A stretch of DNA of 64,000 bases from Hyphomicrobiales bacterium (GCA_900471815.1 UICE01000008.1:1-64000); one strand, 5' to 3'. Positions 15,830-24,604 are shown, counted from the first letter of the stretch. Notes: generated from the sequence alone by a model not told the origin. Program-made: numbers and translations.

Positions 15830-16162
15830 AACGAACCCTTTCATAGCAATTGTAGATACCGCAACGCAAATGCGTCACGAATGGTGATTTCGATTTTGAA
15901 GGGGAAGTTCGTCCAGGGCACGTTGCCAGCGCGCAATAACAAAAGTCAAACAAGCAATATCGACAACCGATGAATACGCGCGAAGTCATTCGAAGTCAAA
16001 TCCCAACCGTTTAAGGCTCGTGAGGAGGTTGTGATTTGATTTTGTGTGATCGCAACGGCTCAATCATTTGTTGTGGTGGTCCTGCCAAAATCACCGACAA
16101 CCTGTCCGCAACTGCGATGGATAGGCTTTACTATCCCCTCTTTGGTGATAGCATACGGTGAA
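15830..16162. other. Intergenic stretch without a supported gene
   Basis: About 330 bases, including the leader region of cspA and the upstream region of the dehalogenase-like gene. cspA messages usually have long 5' leaders, so part of this may be transcribed leftward. I see no convincing hairpin, promoter consensus or short gene. Confidence 0.4.
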
Positions 16163-17017
16163 ATGTTTGAAGGCTTCGCACTGGATCGGATCGATGTCGG
16201 CGATACCGTGCTGCGAGTGCGGCACGGCGGTTCAGGTCCGCCCCTTCTTCTCCTGCACGGGCACCCACGTACACACACGACATGGCACCGCGTTGCCCCT
16301 ATCCTTGCGGCAAATTTTACCCTGGTGTGCCCTGACCTGCGCGGCTTCGGGCAGTCGTCGTCGCCGCCGGACATGGCGAATCATTCGCAGGCATCCAAGC
16401 GAGCAAAGGCCGATGATTGCGTTCGGTTGATGGAAGCGCTGGGCCACAAGCGGTTTATGATGGCGGGCCACGACCGAGGAAGCTACACCGCATTCCGCTG
16501 CGCGATGGACCACCCCGAACGGGTCGTACGTTTGGCCATTCTGGACGGGGTACCGATCTTGGAGCGCTGTGATGCGCTGTTTGCGGAAAAATGGTGGCAC
16601 TGGTTCTTCTTCGCACAGGCCCATAAGCCGGAACGGGCTATCCTTGCTGACCCGATTGCATGGTATGGCGGATCCGAGGAAGCGATGGGAAGCGAAAACT
16701 ACGCGGACTTTGTGGCTGCAGTCACCAACCCTGAGACCGTGAGAGGGATGCTCGGCGACTATAGGGCTGGATTGGCAATCGACGCAGATCACGACCGCAT
16801 CGACCGGGACAGTGGTCACACGCTAGGCTGTCCGACGCTCGTTCTGTGGTCTCTCAAGGATGATCTTGAGCGACTGTATGGCGATGTACTGGGCGTGTGG
16901 CAGCGGTGGGCGCCGAACCTGCGTGGCTACGGCATCGATAGTGGACACCACGTAGCTGAAGAAGCGCCTGAACTGCTTGCTGAAGCACTGTTGGCCTTTT
17001 TTTCTGCGTCCGAGTGA
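16163..17017 (+). CDS. Alpha/beta hydrolase, haloacetate dehalogenase-like
   Basis: This 284-residue protein has the fluoroacetate/haloacetate dehalogenase pattern. The oxyanion loop is LHGHPRT; the nucleophile elbow is GHDRGS with Asp104 followed by Arg105; there is an acid Asp in ILDGVP (D128); the halide-binding His-Trp pair is KWWHWFFF (H146, W147); a Tyr sits in GDYRAG; and the catalytic His is in GIDSGHHVAEE (H262). These residues catalyse hydrolytic C-halogen cleavage through an aspartyl ester. The chosen ATG at 16163 is preceded by GGTGA and starts at the usual family N-terminus. No partner genes are adjacent. Epoxide hydrolase activity is a less likely alternative. Confidence 0.8.
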   Translation: MFEGFALDRIDVGDTVLRVRHGGSGPPLLLLHGHPRTHTTWHRVAPILAANFTLVCPDLRGFGQSSSPPDMANHSQASKRAKADDCVRLMEALGHKRFMMAGHDRGSYTAFRCAMDHPERVVRLAILDGVPILERCDALFAEKWWHWFFFAQAHKPERAILADPIAWYGGSEEAMGSENYADFVAAVTNPETVRGMLGDYRAGLAIDADHDRIDRDSGHTLGCPTLVLWSLKDDLERLYGDVLGVWQRWAPNLRGYGIDSGHHVAEEAPELLAEALLAFFSASE

Positions 17018-17103
17018 TAGGCCAAAGTCGTTCGAACGCCGTAAGCAACGAGTGTAAAAAATGTCTTGGCCTTACAGCGCCGCGGCCAAACTGTGAATTC
17101 AAA

Positions 17104-18018
17104 CTACAAAACCGCACGTAGCCGGTCATAGGTCGGTGCCAATTTCATAAGCGCGGCTGCGGCTCTCCTGTCGTCCCCAACGACAAGGGGATGTTGCAAA
17201 CTGCCTATCAGACGGGCCTGTTCTGCAACGATGACAGCGGCATCTACACTGCCGATACGGGCGAGACAAGCCGCGGCATCGCTGGTCCTGCGGGCACCTA
17301 CCCGAACCGCAAAATGGATCAGGTGTCCGCGCAAGGCATCATCGCAGTTGTCGGCGACCAGTTCTGCCAGTGCTTCGGCCGCTCTGCTGTTGCCCAAACT
17401 GCCTGCGGGCATAACAGGCGCGTGTTCCATCGACAGCCACTGTTTTGCTGCCGGGATCGCAGCCTTAATGATATCGACCTCCGTTACATTTCGTTGCCGT
17501 ACGAATCTGGTGCGCATGGTGTAGGGCGTTCCGTAAGCTACTGTCTTCGCAGCCCAAGCAGCCATAAAATCGGTCAGAGGGAGCAATGCAAAGGGGTAGC
17601 CTTGGGGATCATGCATCAGCACGCGCTCCTCATCGACCTCCAGCACGACAACATAATGGTCAGCCTCTATGGGTTCCTTCATGCCAGGTTGGTGGGTCAG
17701 ATATCCCATTTCGACCGGACCCACCCAGACGGGCCCATGGGCCAGCGCCGACTTTAAGCGTGAAAGCGCCTCCTCAGCCGTTCCGCCTCTTGCGACATCA
17801 GATGACCAGCCGAGAGCAGCAAGCGCGTCGTCAAAACCTCGTTCCGGATCCCAGCCATAAGGGTCAAAGAAGGGCAATCTGCCACCGATAAGCTGCATAC
17901 CGAACGGGCTTGCCGTGGAGAATTCGATCACGGCCGTCGAGGGCGCAGCGGCACCAAACATCATGGCAAAGGCATTGGCGTAGCAATAGGGTCCGGAGCC
18001 AACATAAGGAGCATGCAT
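17104..18018 (-). CDS. C39/BtrH-like cysteine peptidase-fold protein
   Basis: A 304-residue protein with no signal peptide. The first 150 residues show a papain-like triad in the C39/BtrH order: Cys12 in GPYCYANAFAMM, His121 in EADHYVVVLEV and Asp137 in VLMHDPQG. The remaining half is helical and of unknown role. Related domains cleave peptides or transfer acyl groups in secondary metabolism. It is 15 bases downstream of a MerR-type regulator on the same strand, so the two form an operon and the regulator probably controls it. The substrate is unknown. Confidence 0.6.
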   Translation of the reverse strand: MHAPYVGSGPYCYANAFAMMFGAAAPSTAVIEFSTASPFGMQLIGGRLPFFDPYGWDPERGFDDALAALGWSSDVARGGTAEEALSRLKSALAHGPVWVGPVEMGYLTHQPGMKEPIEADHYVVVLEVDEERVLMHDPQGYPFALLPLTDFMAAWAAKTVAYGTPYTMRTRFVRQRNVTEVDIIKAAIPAAKQWLSMEHAPVMPAGSLGNSRAAEALAELVADNCDDALRGHLIHFAVRVGARRTSDAAACLARIGSVDAAVIVAEQARLIGSLQHPLVVGDDRRAAAALMKLAPTYDRLRAVL

Positions 18019-18033
18019 TGAAGGTATCTTTCT

Positions 18034-18831
18034 TCAGGGATTGACTGGATAGACGATGTCGAAAGGCGCGTTGTCGCTACCGGGATAGATTTCATAAGGA
18101 CTGTCGATGATGGTAAGGCCTTGCCGGTCGATCCAGGTTTCAATTGCGTCGTAAATGGAAAGCACCAGGGGGAAAGCCTGTTCGTCCGCCGATATTGGCG
18201 TGAAGACCTCACGCCTGGCAGGCAGTAAACGGATTATCAAATCGCTGGCTGGCTCGACCGGACCATCGCAGGCTATTGCAACCTCGACAGGACCATCAGC
18301 GTCACGTGTGGTGAGGTTGTGATGGTGCACACTCATCCTGCCATTATTGGAGAGACCTAAAGCGGCGAGATGTTTGCGGATATCAGCTTCCGTTTCCACC
18401 ATAAAGGCATCAAGGCCAGTCACCGTCACCTGTCGCCGACGGCTAACGATTTTGGTGGGGCCAACCTTGCGCAGCGCAATCGAAGGAACTGGATTTGTGA
18501 GGTCGGCTTGGCGGGCCATCGCCTCTACGAACTCGGCATGTATGGCAAGGCGTGCGTTCTGCACGTCCACCCATGTGCGCAATTCGATTGCGCGCGCTTC
18601 TGGCGACAATTCCAGCAAGACAGCGATGCGTGCCACAGGCAGACCAAGCTGTCGCAATCTGGCAATCAGCCGGGCACGGGGCGCTTGTTGCACCGAATAA
18701 TACCGATAGCCTGTCTGCGGATCGACATAGGCTGGTGCAAGCAGGCCCTGCTCAGCGTAGAGCCGCAATGCCTTGGAAGAAAGGCGCGTGGCCGCGCTGA
18801 AGCGACCGGCAAGCAGATGAGAACGTGTCAT
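18034..18831 (-). CDS. MerR-family regulator with GyrI-like effector domain
   Basis: The N-terminal 70 residues are a MerR winged helix (SSKALRLYAEQGLLAPAYVDPQTGYRYYSVQQAPR...LRQLGLPVARIA), followed by a short coiled-coil and a C-terminal GyrI/SOUL-like ligand domain of about 150 residues. The layout is that of BmrR/TipA-type regulators that sense lipophilic drugs. A MerR-style promoter with a stretched spacer (18839-18868) lies right at its start, so it probably controls itself and the downstream peptidase-like gene. The ATG at 18831 has AGGTGAC just upstream. Confidence 0.83.
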   Translation of the reverse strand: MTRSHLLAGRFSAATRLSSKALRLYAEQGLLAPAYVDPQTGYRYYSVQQAPRARLIARLRQLGLPVARIAVLLELSPEARAIELRTWVDVQNARLAIHAEFVEAMARQADLTNPVPSIALRKVGPTKIVSRRRQVTVTGLDAFMVETEADIRKHLAALGLSNNGRMSVHHHNLTTRDADGPVEVAIACDGPVEPASDLIIRLLPARREVFTPISADEQAFPLVLSIYDAIETWIDRQGLTIIDSPYEIYPGSDNAPFDIVYPVNP

Positions 18832-18838
18832 GTCACCT

Positions 18839-18868
18839 GTCTAAGGCCTGCCCTAAGGGCGAGGTCAA
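18839..18868 (-). promoter_or_regulatory. MerR-type promoter with long spacer
   Basis: On the minus strand, a TTGACC -35 (18868-18863) and a TTAGAC -10 (18844-18839) are separated by 18 bases. The spacer holds the palindrome CCTCGCCCT-T-AGGGCAGG, the layout of SoxR/BmrR-type operators. Transcription would begin about at the ATG (18831), so the message may be almost leaderless. Confidence 0.5.
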
Positions 18869-18990
18869 GTGGCATTGTAGCACTGATTACGCATTTCATA
18901 ATGTTACTTGAAGGAAGCGTTCAGTTTATCATGACGGAGACGCTTGCTGAGGGTGTTTCGGAGACGCCCGCTTGACTAACGCATAGCTCG

Positions 18991-19016
18991 ATGGTTATAC
19001 GTTTAATCATAACCAT
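18991..19016. promoter_or_regulatory. ArsR operator palindrome
   Basis: ATGGTTAT (18991-18998) and ATAACCAT (19009-19016) form a perfect 8-base inverted repeat with a 10-base spacer. The right arm abuts the GGAG ribosome site (19017-19020) of the ArsR gene, so a bound repressor would cover the promoter and start of this operon. Confidence 0.6.
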
Positions 19017-19031
19017 GGAGTTATATTTTTT

Positions 19032-19352
19032 ATGCTGCCGAGCCACACCATATTGTTCAAAACGCTCGCCGATCCGACCAGGCGGGCTCTCTTCGAGCGC
19101 ATGTGCCGAGAAGGAGAGCAGACAGTTGGGGCGCTGACGGCTCAGGCCGGAATATCGCAACCCGCGGTCTCAAAGCACCTTGGAGTGTTGAAGCGGGCAG
19201 GGCTGGTGCGCGACCGGCAGGAAGGTCGCCAGACGCACTATAGTGCTCAGCTCGGCGCTCTGGCACCGCTGATAGACTGGACAAGCCAAATGACCGGATT
19301 CTGGCAAGACCGATTTGATGATCTCGAAAACCTGCTCAAAAGGATGGACTAA
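19032..19352 (+). CDS. ArsR-family transcriptional repressor
   Basis: This 106-residue winged-helix protein begins HTILFKTLADPTRRALFERM and has the recognition helix AGISQPAVSKHLGVLKRAGLVRDRQEGRQTHY. These are the hallmarks of the ArsR/SdpR group that is typically paired with an SRPBCC gene. The metal-binding ELCVC motif of true ArsR is absent, so it is not a metal sensor by that route. The stop overlaps the ATG of the next gene by one base. A near-perfect palindrome sits directly before its ribosome site, consistent with autorepression. Confidence 0.88.
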   Translation: MLPSHTILFKTLADPTRRALFERMCREGEQTVGALTAQAGISQPAVSKHLGVLKRAGLVRDRQEGRQTHYSAQLGALAPLIDWTSQMTGFWQDRFDDLENLLKRMD

Positions 19353-19762
19353 TGACCGAAGCATCGACGCAAACACGCTCAGTAGTCGTCGAGCGTGAGA
19401 TCTCTTATCCAGCGGAAAAGATCTGGCGCGCTCTGACGCAACCATACCTCATAGAGGAATGGCTCATGAAAAATGACTTCAAGCCTGTTGTCGATCACCG
19501 GTTCAGTCTTAACGCAGATTGGGGTTCGGTTAACTGCCAAGTAACGGCAATCGAGCAGAACAGAAGGCTGTCATATACATGGGCTGCGTATGGTCTTGAG
19601 AGTGTTGTCACATGGACTCTCATTCCGACGAGCACGGGGACGAGGCTGCGCATGGAACAGTCGGGATTCCGACCGGATCAAGAGCAGGCCTACCATGGTG
19701 CCAGGGATGGATGGCCGAAATTTTTCGATGCCCTTGAAAAGGTCTTGGCATCGATAGAGTGA
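19352..19762 (+). CDS. SRPBCC/AHSA1-type protein
   Basis: A 136-residue protein with the AHSA1/START fold: VVEREISYPAEKIWRALTQPYLIEEWLMKNDFKP is the typical first strand-helix region, and YHGARDGWPKFFDALEKVLA is the closing helix. Such ArsR-linked AHSA1 proteins bind unknown hydrophobic ligands. Its start overlaps the stop of the ArsR gene (TAATG), so the two are coupled. The following small membrane protein is likely part of the same transcript. Confidence 0.83.
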   Translation: MTEASTQTRSVVVEREISYPAEKIWRALTQPYLIEEWLMKNDFKPVVDHRFSLNADWGSVNCQVTAIEQNRRLSYTWAAYGLESVVTWTLIPTSTGTRLRMEQSGFRPDQEQAYHGARDGWPKFFDALEKVLASIE

Positions 19763-19816
19763 AGCCGACCGGCGCAAATAATCGGATGTCATCAGGCGCA
19801 ACATAAGGAGATTCCA

Positions 19817-20050
19817 TTGAATATAAATGTTTGGATTCGGCTGGCTCACCGATGGCTGTCTATCGTCTTTACGGTAACCGTCATTGCAAATTTCGCTCTC
19901 TTAGGAATGGATGACAGTGATCGTCCCATGTGGGTAGTCTACTCTCCTTTGATCCCACTTTTCTTGATGCTGTTCAGTGGCCTGTACATGTTTGCACTGC
20001 CTTATGCTGCAAGGTGGCGCAGTCGGCGACGTGTCAGCGCCGGAGAGTGA
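19817..20050 (+). CDS. Small two-helix membrane protein
   Basis: This 77-residue protein has two hydrophobic segments (about 12-31 and 40-62), a short polar loop and a strongly basic tail (RWRSRRRV), so both termini are probably cytoplasmic. The TTG start at 19817 is supported by AAGGAG (19805-19810), 6 bases upstream. It follows the AHSA1 gene by 54 bases and probably completes the ArsR operon. Short membrane proteins of this type are often found after ArsR-AHSA1 pairs; no activity is known to me. Confidence 0.65.
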   Translation: MNINVWIRLAHRWLSIVFTVTVIANFALLGMDDSDRPMWVVYSPLIPLFLMLFSGLYMFALPYAARWRSRRRVSAGE

Positions 20051-20216
20051 GCCGGCCTGCGATGTTCGAGTAACTGTTTCCCGCAATAAATTTCAGGATT
20101 TACTCGTCACGTCTTCAAGGAATGATTGCACCCGGACCTATGCCGGTGCGATTATTCCTGAGCGGGCAATTGTCACAGACGTTACGTCGACCACCACAGG
20201 CATTCGTGAGTTTCTT

Positions 20217-21038
20217 TTACCGATGTCTTAAAATAAGGTCCTTCAGAAGGGTCGCTGAGGGACGATCTTCACGTCCGAGATCGCGAACACTGCTCATATG
20301 ATCAGCTTGAGCGATGTTTCTGGTTGCCACTTTCTGCCCCCCAGCAGCCAAGAGAGTGGCGAAGTCCGCCGCTTGCTGGTGGAACGGAGGTGTTTCGTTG
20401 GCTCCGACGGCGATAAGCACTTCGCAGCCTTTGTCATAGTGATGTGAAATGGGCGAGAATGCCTCGACTTCTGCATCGGTGATGCCAATTTCGGAAGCGA
20501 GAAAAGATTTTTGCAAAGGCTTCAGATCGTAGATCCCACCCAGCAAAAGCCCTGCGGCAATATTCGAAGTGCCGTCCGGTTTGTGAAACAGGAATGTTGC
20601 AAGGTGGGCGCCAGCAGAATGCCCACTCACAGTAATCCGAGACGGATCACCACCATAATCGGCGATGTGTTGGATCACCCATTGCTTCGCGCGTCGCACC
20701 TGATCCACGAGCACGGCCATCCTGAAGCCGGGCATAAGCGCATAATCGATAATAATGGCGATCGCTCCGGCGCTAGTCACTGTGTCGGCAATATAGGAGT
20801 AATCTCGTTTGGAGAACATCCGCCAGTAGCCTCCATGAATGAATATGTGCACCGGACGGCGTTCGCGTGCGCCATCGGGGAGGAAGATGTCCAGCGTTTC
20901 ATTGGTGCCAGTCCCATATGGGACGTCCAATTTGGCGTTGAGCCTATCGCGGGTTCTGGCACTGGCTGCAATAATGTCCTCCACGATAATATCGAAATCT
21001 GCGACATGAGCGCGGATGCGGAAGGGATCAGTTTCCAA
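20217..21038 (-). CDS. Alpha/beta hydrolase, kynurenine formamidase/esterase-like
   Basis: A 273-residue hydrolase of the HSL/BD-FAE type. The oxyanion motif is HIFIHGGYWRMFSKRDYS, the nucleophile elbow is TVSGHSAGAHLA, and the late segments around EVLIAVGANETPPF and QADHMSS supply the acid and histidine. HGGYWR is typical of arylformamidases and related esterases. A TTG start at 21038 has GGGAG about 8 bases upstream. It is the last gene of a minus-strand operon with a semialdehyde dehydrogenase and an iron-type alcohol dehydrogenase. In that company it may open a lactone or ester to feed a hydroxy acid; this is inference. Confidence 0.75.
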   Translation of the reverse strand: METDPFRIRAHVADFDIIVEDIIAASARTRDRLNAKLDVPYGTGTNETLDIFLPDGARERRPVHIFIHGGYWRMFSKRDYSYIADTVTSAGAIAIIIDYALMPGFRMAVLVDQVRRAKQWVIQHIADYGGDPSRITVSGHSAGAHLATFLFHKPDGTSNIAAGLLLGGIYDLKPLQKSFLASEIGITDAEVEAFSPISHHYDKGCEVLIAVGANETPPFHQQAADFATLLAAGGQKVATRNIAQADHMSSVRDLGREDRPSATLLKDLILRHR

Positions 21039-21053
21039 GATCAGTCTCCCGGT

Positions 21054-22541
21054 TCAGAAGCTTGTTGCGATATACTTTGCTTCCATAAACTCGGCAATGC
21101 CATGATGTTGACCGCCTTCGCGCCCGAGTCCGCTCTGCTTGACTCCGCCGAAGGGAGCGGCCGGGTCGGAAACCAGCCCCCGGTTTAACGCGATCATTCC
21201 AGCTTCTATGCCGGAAGAAACACGAAGCCCGCGAGCGAGGTCGCGCGTATAGACATAGGCGGCCAGTCCATACTCCGTGTTGTTGGCCCAGCTGACGGCC
21301 TCTTCTTCCGTTTCGAAACGGTAAAGCGGCGCGACGGGGCCGAAGATTTCTTCGTACGCCATCTCGCAAGTGTCTGGAACATCAACCAAAACCGTTGGCG
21401 GGTAGAAGAAACCGGACCCAGCGGACATTTCGCCACCGCATAGAGCGCGGGCACCCTTGATTATCGAATCTTGGACCAATCGATCGATCTTTTCAACAGC
21501 TTTTCGCGTTATCATCGGGCCGCATTCCGTCTGTTCATCAACGCCTCGCCCAACCTTCAGAGCCGCCATCCGCCGCGTAAGGCCTTCGGCAAATGAATCA
21601 TATATTCCAGACTGTACATAGAAGCGGTTGGCAGCGGTGCATGCTTCTCCCGCGTTACGCATCTTGGCGATCATGGCTCCGTCGAGTGCGGCTTCAAGAT
21701 CGGCGTCATCAAATACCACAAATGGGGCATTGCCGCCGAGTTCCATGGAGGAGGAGATAACGTGCTTGGCTGCTTCGCCCAAAAGAAGGCGGCCGACGCC
21801 GGTCGAACCCGTAAAGGAGAGTTTTCTCACACGCGCGTCCGCCAGTATCGCAGCAGCGATGGGGCCAGGATTACTCGTCGTCAGAACGTTGACGACACCT
21901 GATGGTAAGCCTGCTTCTTCATAGATGGAGGCCAGGGCGTAGGCGGTCAGTGGCGTTTCACTTGCTGGTTTCAAGATCACCGTACAACCTGCGGCCAAGG
22001 CAGGTGCGATTTTGCGAGTAGCCATAGCTGCCGGAAAGTTCCAAGGCGTTATTAGCAGGCAAATCCCGATGGGCTGATAGTCAACAATGATCCGATTGGT
22101 GCCCGATGGCGCTATCCCAAATTCTCCTGAGATGCGTACGGCCTCTTCTGCGTTCCAACGGAAGAATTCCGCAGCGTAGGCCACTTCACCGCGAGCATCG
22201 CGCAATGCCTTGCCGTTCTCCATCGATATGACTGTGGCCAGCATCTCAGAACGTTCAATCATCAACTCAAAGCAACGTCGCAAGATTTCGGATCGCTTGC
22301 GAGGGGGAGTTGCACGCCATGCGGGGCCTGCCGCGGCGGCAGCATCGATGCATGCGCGCGCATCCTCTATCGTCGCGTCGGCCACAGCCGCAATTCGTTT
22401 GCCTGTTGACGGATCGATGACATCAATCTGTTGGTTGCTGCAAGCCGGCCACCAGCTTCCGTTAATATACAGACCACGAGTGGTGGCGCCGATATCGGGT
22501 CCATTGACGTCAGGCGTCAGCGTTTTCTGTGCAACGGTCAT
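21054..22541 (-). CDS. NAD(P)-dependent succinate-semialdehyde dehydrogenase-like aldehyde dehydrogenase
   Basis: A 495-residue ALDH. The cofactor and oxyanion regions ITPWNFPAAMATRKIAPALAAGCTVILKPASETP are clear. Catalytic Glu lies in MELGGNAPFVVFDDAD and catalytic Cys in MRNAGEACTAANRFYVQ. The pattern is closest to the GabD/SSADH branch. It starts 17 bases after the alcohol dehydrogenase stop with GAGGAAC as ribosome site. An alcohol dehydrogenase followed by SSADH would convert a 4-hydroxy acid to a dicarboxylate (4-hydroxybutyrate to succinate is the known example). The actual substrate may differ. Confidence 0.85.
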   Translation of the reverse strand: MTVAQKTLTPDVNGPDIGATTRGLYINGSWWPACSNQQIDVIDPSTGKRIAAVADATIEDARACIDAAAAAGPAWRATPPRKRSEILRRCFELMIERSEMLATVISMENGKALRDARGEVAYAAEFFRWNAEEAVRISGEFGIAPSGTNRIIVDYQPIGICLLITPWNFPAAMATRKIAPALAAGCTVILKPASETPLTAYALASIYEEAGLPSGVVNVLTTSNPGPIAAAILADARVRKLSFTGSTGVGRLLLGEAAKHVISSSMELGGNAPFVVFDDADLEAALDGAMIAKMRNAGEACTAANRFYVQSGIYDSFAEGLTRRMAALKVGRGVDEQTECGPMITRKAVEKIDRLVQDSIIKGARALCGGEMSAGSGFFYPPTVLVDVPDTCEMAYEEIFGPVAPLYRFETEEEAVSWANNTEYGLAAYVYTRDLARGLRVSSGIEAGMIALNRGLVSDPAAPFGGVKQSGLGREGGQHHGIAEFMEAKYIATSF

Positions 22542-22558
22542 GGGTTGTTCCTCGGTGA

Positions 22559-23782
22559 TTAAATGGCAGAAGCGGCGAAGTCGCCGTCATAGGCTGCTCT
22601 TACAAGACGTTTCATCGCGTCCAGATCGAAGGTTCGGGGATTGTTTTTGATCAATCTGTCGATACCGAACGCCTGCTCGGCAGTCCAATCGAGCTTGTCT
22701 AAAGGCAGACCAAGGTCAGCCAGCGTGGGTGTTATGCCGATCGATGCGAAAAGCCTGCGGATTTCTTCGATTGCAATTTTTGCATTCTCTTCAATATCCG
22801 AGCCACTGGCGAGGCCGAGAGCTGTGGTGATCTCGGCCATTTCAGCGGCGCAGACACGTTTGTTATAATTCATGACGTAAGGCATCATGGTTGCCACCCC
22901 GAGGCCATGAGCCGTGTGCGTGAGTGCTCCGGCGGGATACTGGATTGCATGGGCTGCGGCAGTTCCTGCTGTGCCGAACGCGCAGCCAGCTGCCAGTGCG
23001 CCCATCATCACATCTGCTCTTGCATCTTCATTCGACCCATCCTTGCAGGCCTTTTCCAAACTGCGGCCCAGCAGCTTGATTGCCAGTAATGCAAAATGAT
23101 CGGTCAGTGCGCTTTTGCCGATGAAGACGTGGTTCTGCGCCAATGTGTGATCCGAGCAGCGGCGAACTGCTGTAAAAGCCTCGATGGCATGGGTGAGGGC
23201 GTCCGCGCCAGCAACTGCTGTCAAACCGGGCGGGCAGGTCATTGTTAGTTCCGGATCACAAATGGCCGTTGTTGCGACCAGGTAAGGACTGGATATTCCA
23301 ACCTTAAGGGTCCGCCCAGAGTCGGAGATGACTGCAACCGGCGTTACTTCAGATCCCGTTCCAGCCGTCGTTGGAACGGCAATGACTGGAAGAACAGGGC
23401 CGGGAACCTTGTACTCGCCATAATAATCCTCCAGTTCCCCGCCATGGCTGAGCAGGAGAGCCGCGCACTTTGCCATGTCCAGACAGCTTCCGCCGCCAAT
23501 GCCGATTACCATGTCAGGATCAAACTCCCGCGCATCATCGACGCAAAGCGACACCGTCTCACTTGGCACGTCCGGCTGAACCGCGTCATAGATCAAGACC
23601 TCTATAGAGGCTGCGTTTAGCGCCTCGTGGATTTGCGCAAATATCGCCGTCGCTGCGAACCGCTCATCGGTGCAGATCAGCGCTCGCTTTCCAAGTCTTG
23701 CGGCAACCATCGGCAAAGCATGGCGCTGTCCTTTGCCAAAGAGAATTTCACGTGGGAGCCGAAGTGCAGCAAAAAGGGTCAT
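22559..23782 (-). CDS. Iron-containing (group III) alcohol dehydrogenase
   Basis: This protein of about 407 residues has the Fe-ADH fold: an NAD site with GIGGGSCLDMAKCAAL, then the iron ligands in AGADALTHAIEAF (Asp and His) and in HAIQYPAGALTHTAHGLGVA (two His). The branch includes 4-hydroxybutyrate dehydrogenases and maleylacetate reductases. The ATG at 23782 has AAGGA about 9 bases upstream and begins at the natural N-terminus. It heads the minus-strand operon and is divergent from a GntR regulator. With the adjacent SSADH, a hydroxyacid dehydrogenase role is the best guess. Confidence 0.83.
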   Translation of the reverse strand: MTLFAALRLPREILFGKGQRHALPMVAARLGKRALICTDERFAATAIFAQIHEALNAASIEVLIYDAVQPDVPSETVSLCVDDAREFDPDMVIGIGGGSCLDMAKCAALLLSHGGELEDYYGEYKVPGPVLPVIAVPTTAGTGSEVTPVAVISDSGRTLKVGISSPYLVATTAICDPELTMTCPPGLTAVAGADALTHAIEAFTAVRRCSDHTLAQNHVFIGKSALTDHFALLAIKLLGRSLEKACKDGSNEDARADVMMGALAAGCAFGTAGTAAAHAIQYPAGALTHTAHGLGVATMMPYVMNYNKRVCAAEMAEITTALGLASGSDIEENAKIAIEEIRRLFASIGITPTLADLGLPLDKLDWTAEQAFGIDRLIKNNPRTFDLDAMKRLVRAAYDGDFAASAI

Positions 23783-23893
23783 CGTCCATTTCCTTGGAGG
23801 CATTTACATAAAGGGGATATAAAATCGTATAGGATATGGGATTGCATATACGGAACCATCATGCTAGTGAGGGTCTATGTCAAGAGGCAACTT

Positions 23894-24595
23894 ATGCAGA
23901 AGAAAAATTCTATGATCCTAACCGAAGCACCTGATCAAAGTGGTTTCATCCAAAGAAGCAACAGCTTGGCGGGAAGCGTTTATGACGCCATTTTTGCACA
24001 GTTAATGTCACTGAAAATCGCGCCGGGAGCCCGCATAACCGTCGATAATTTGGTGCGTGAGTTGAACGTTTCGCAGACGCCGATCAGGGAAGCGCTCGGC
24101 AGGCTCGAAGGAGAGGGGCTCGTGGTGAAGACCCACTTGATCGGCTATAGCGCTGCACCGCAGATCACCCGCCGCAGATTTGACGAACTGTACGAACTGC
24201 GCCTGCTGCTTGAGCCGGATGGTGCGGCGAAATCTGCCGCCGTGATGGATGAGACGAAGCTTGCAGCACTTCAGGAAGCGGCGGGTGTCATGGGGCGCGG
24301 AGACGGCACGGACGAGCGCATCCGTTACTCGACATTCGCCCGTCAGGACTCAGTATTTCATGACAAGATCATGGAGTTTGCTGGGAACGAGCTTATCCGC
24401 GAGACACTCAATCACCAGCACGCACATTTTCATATTTTCCGTCTGATGTTCCACTCCCGCGTAACCGAAGAAGCTTTGGATGAGCACGAAGCGTTGCTCG
24501 CAGCCTTTGCAGCAGGTGACGTTTCTGCTGCAAAACAGGCAATGCGTATGCACCTCCAGCATTCGCGTGATCGTCTGCTCCCAGCATTCGACTGA
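23894..24595 (+). CDS. GntR-family (FCD domain) transcriptional regulator
   Basis: A 233-residue regulator with an N-terminal winged helix (SLAGSVYDAIFAQLMSLKIAPGARITVDNLVRELNVSQTPIREALGRLEGEGLV) and a C-terminal FCD effector domain whose metal/ligand residues appear in RQDSVFHDKIMEFAGN and HEALLAAFAAGD. The ATG at 23894 is chosen because AGAGG lies a few bases upstream; frames further upstream run into the ADH gene. It sits between the dehydrogenase operon and the ABC operon and ends 9 bases before the ATPase gene. It therefore probably controls both and is co-transcribed with the importer. Confidence 0.85.
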   Translation: MQKKNSMILTEAPDQSGFIQRSNSLAGSVYDAIFAQLMSLKIAPGARITVDNLVRELNVSQTPIREALGRLEGEGLVVKTHLIGYSAAPQITRRRFDELYELRLLLEPDGAAKSAAVMDETKLAALQEAAGVMGRGDGTDERIRYSTFARQDSVFHDKIMEFAGNELIRETLNHQHAHFHIFRLMFHSRVTEEALDEHEALLAAFAAGDVSAAKQAMRMHLQHSRDRLLPAFD

Positions 24596-24604
24596 GGCCG
24601 GCCA

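Noticed and set aside
18940-18972. GGGTGT...GACGCCC stem upstream of the ArsR operator as terminator
   Set aside because: Imperfect pairing, no T tract, and no gene ending just before it.
23783-23893. AT-rich ATAT-containing repeats between the iron-type ADH and the GntR gene as operator
   Set aside because: Several imperfect ATAT-like elements are present, but no clear palindrome could be fixed, so no site is claimed.
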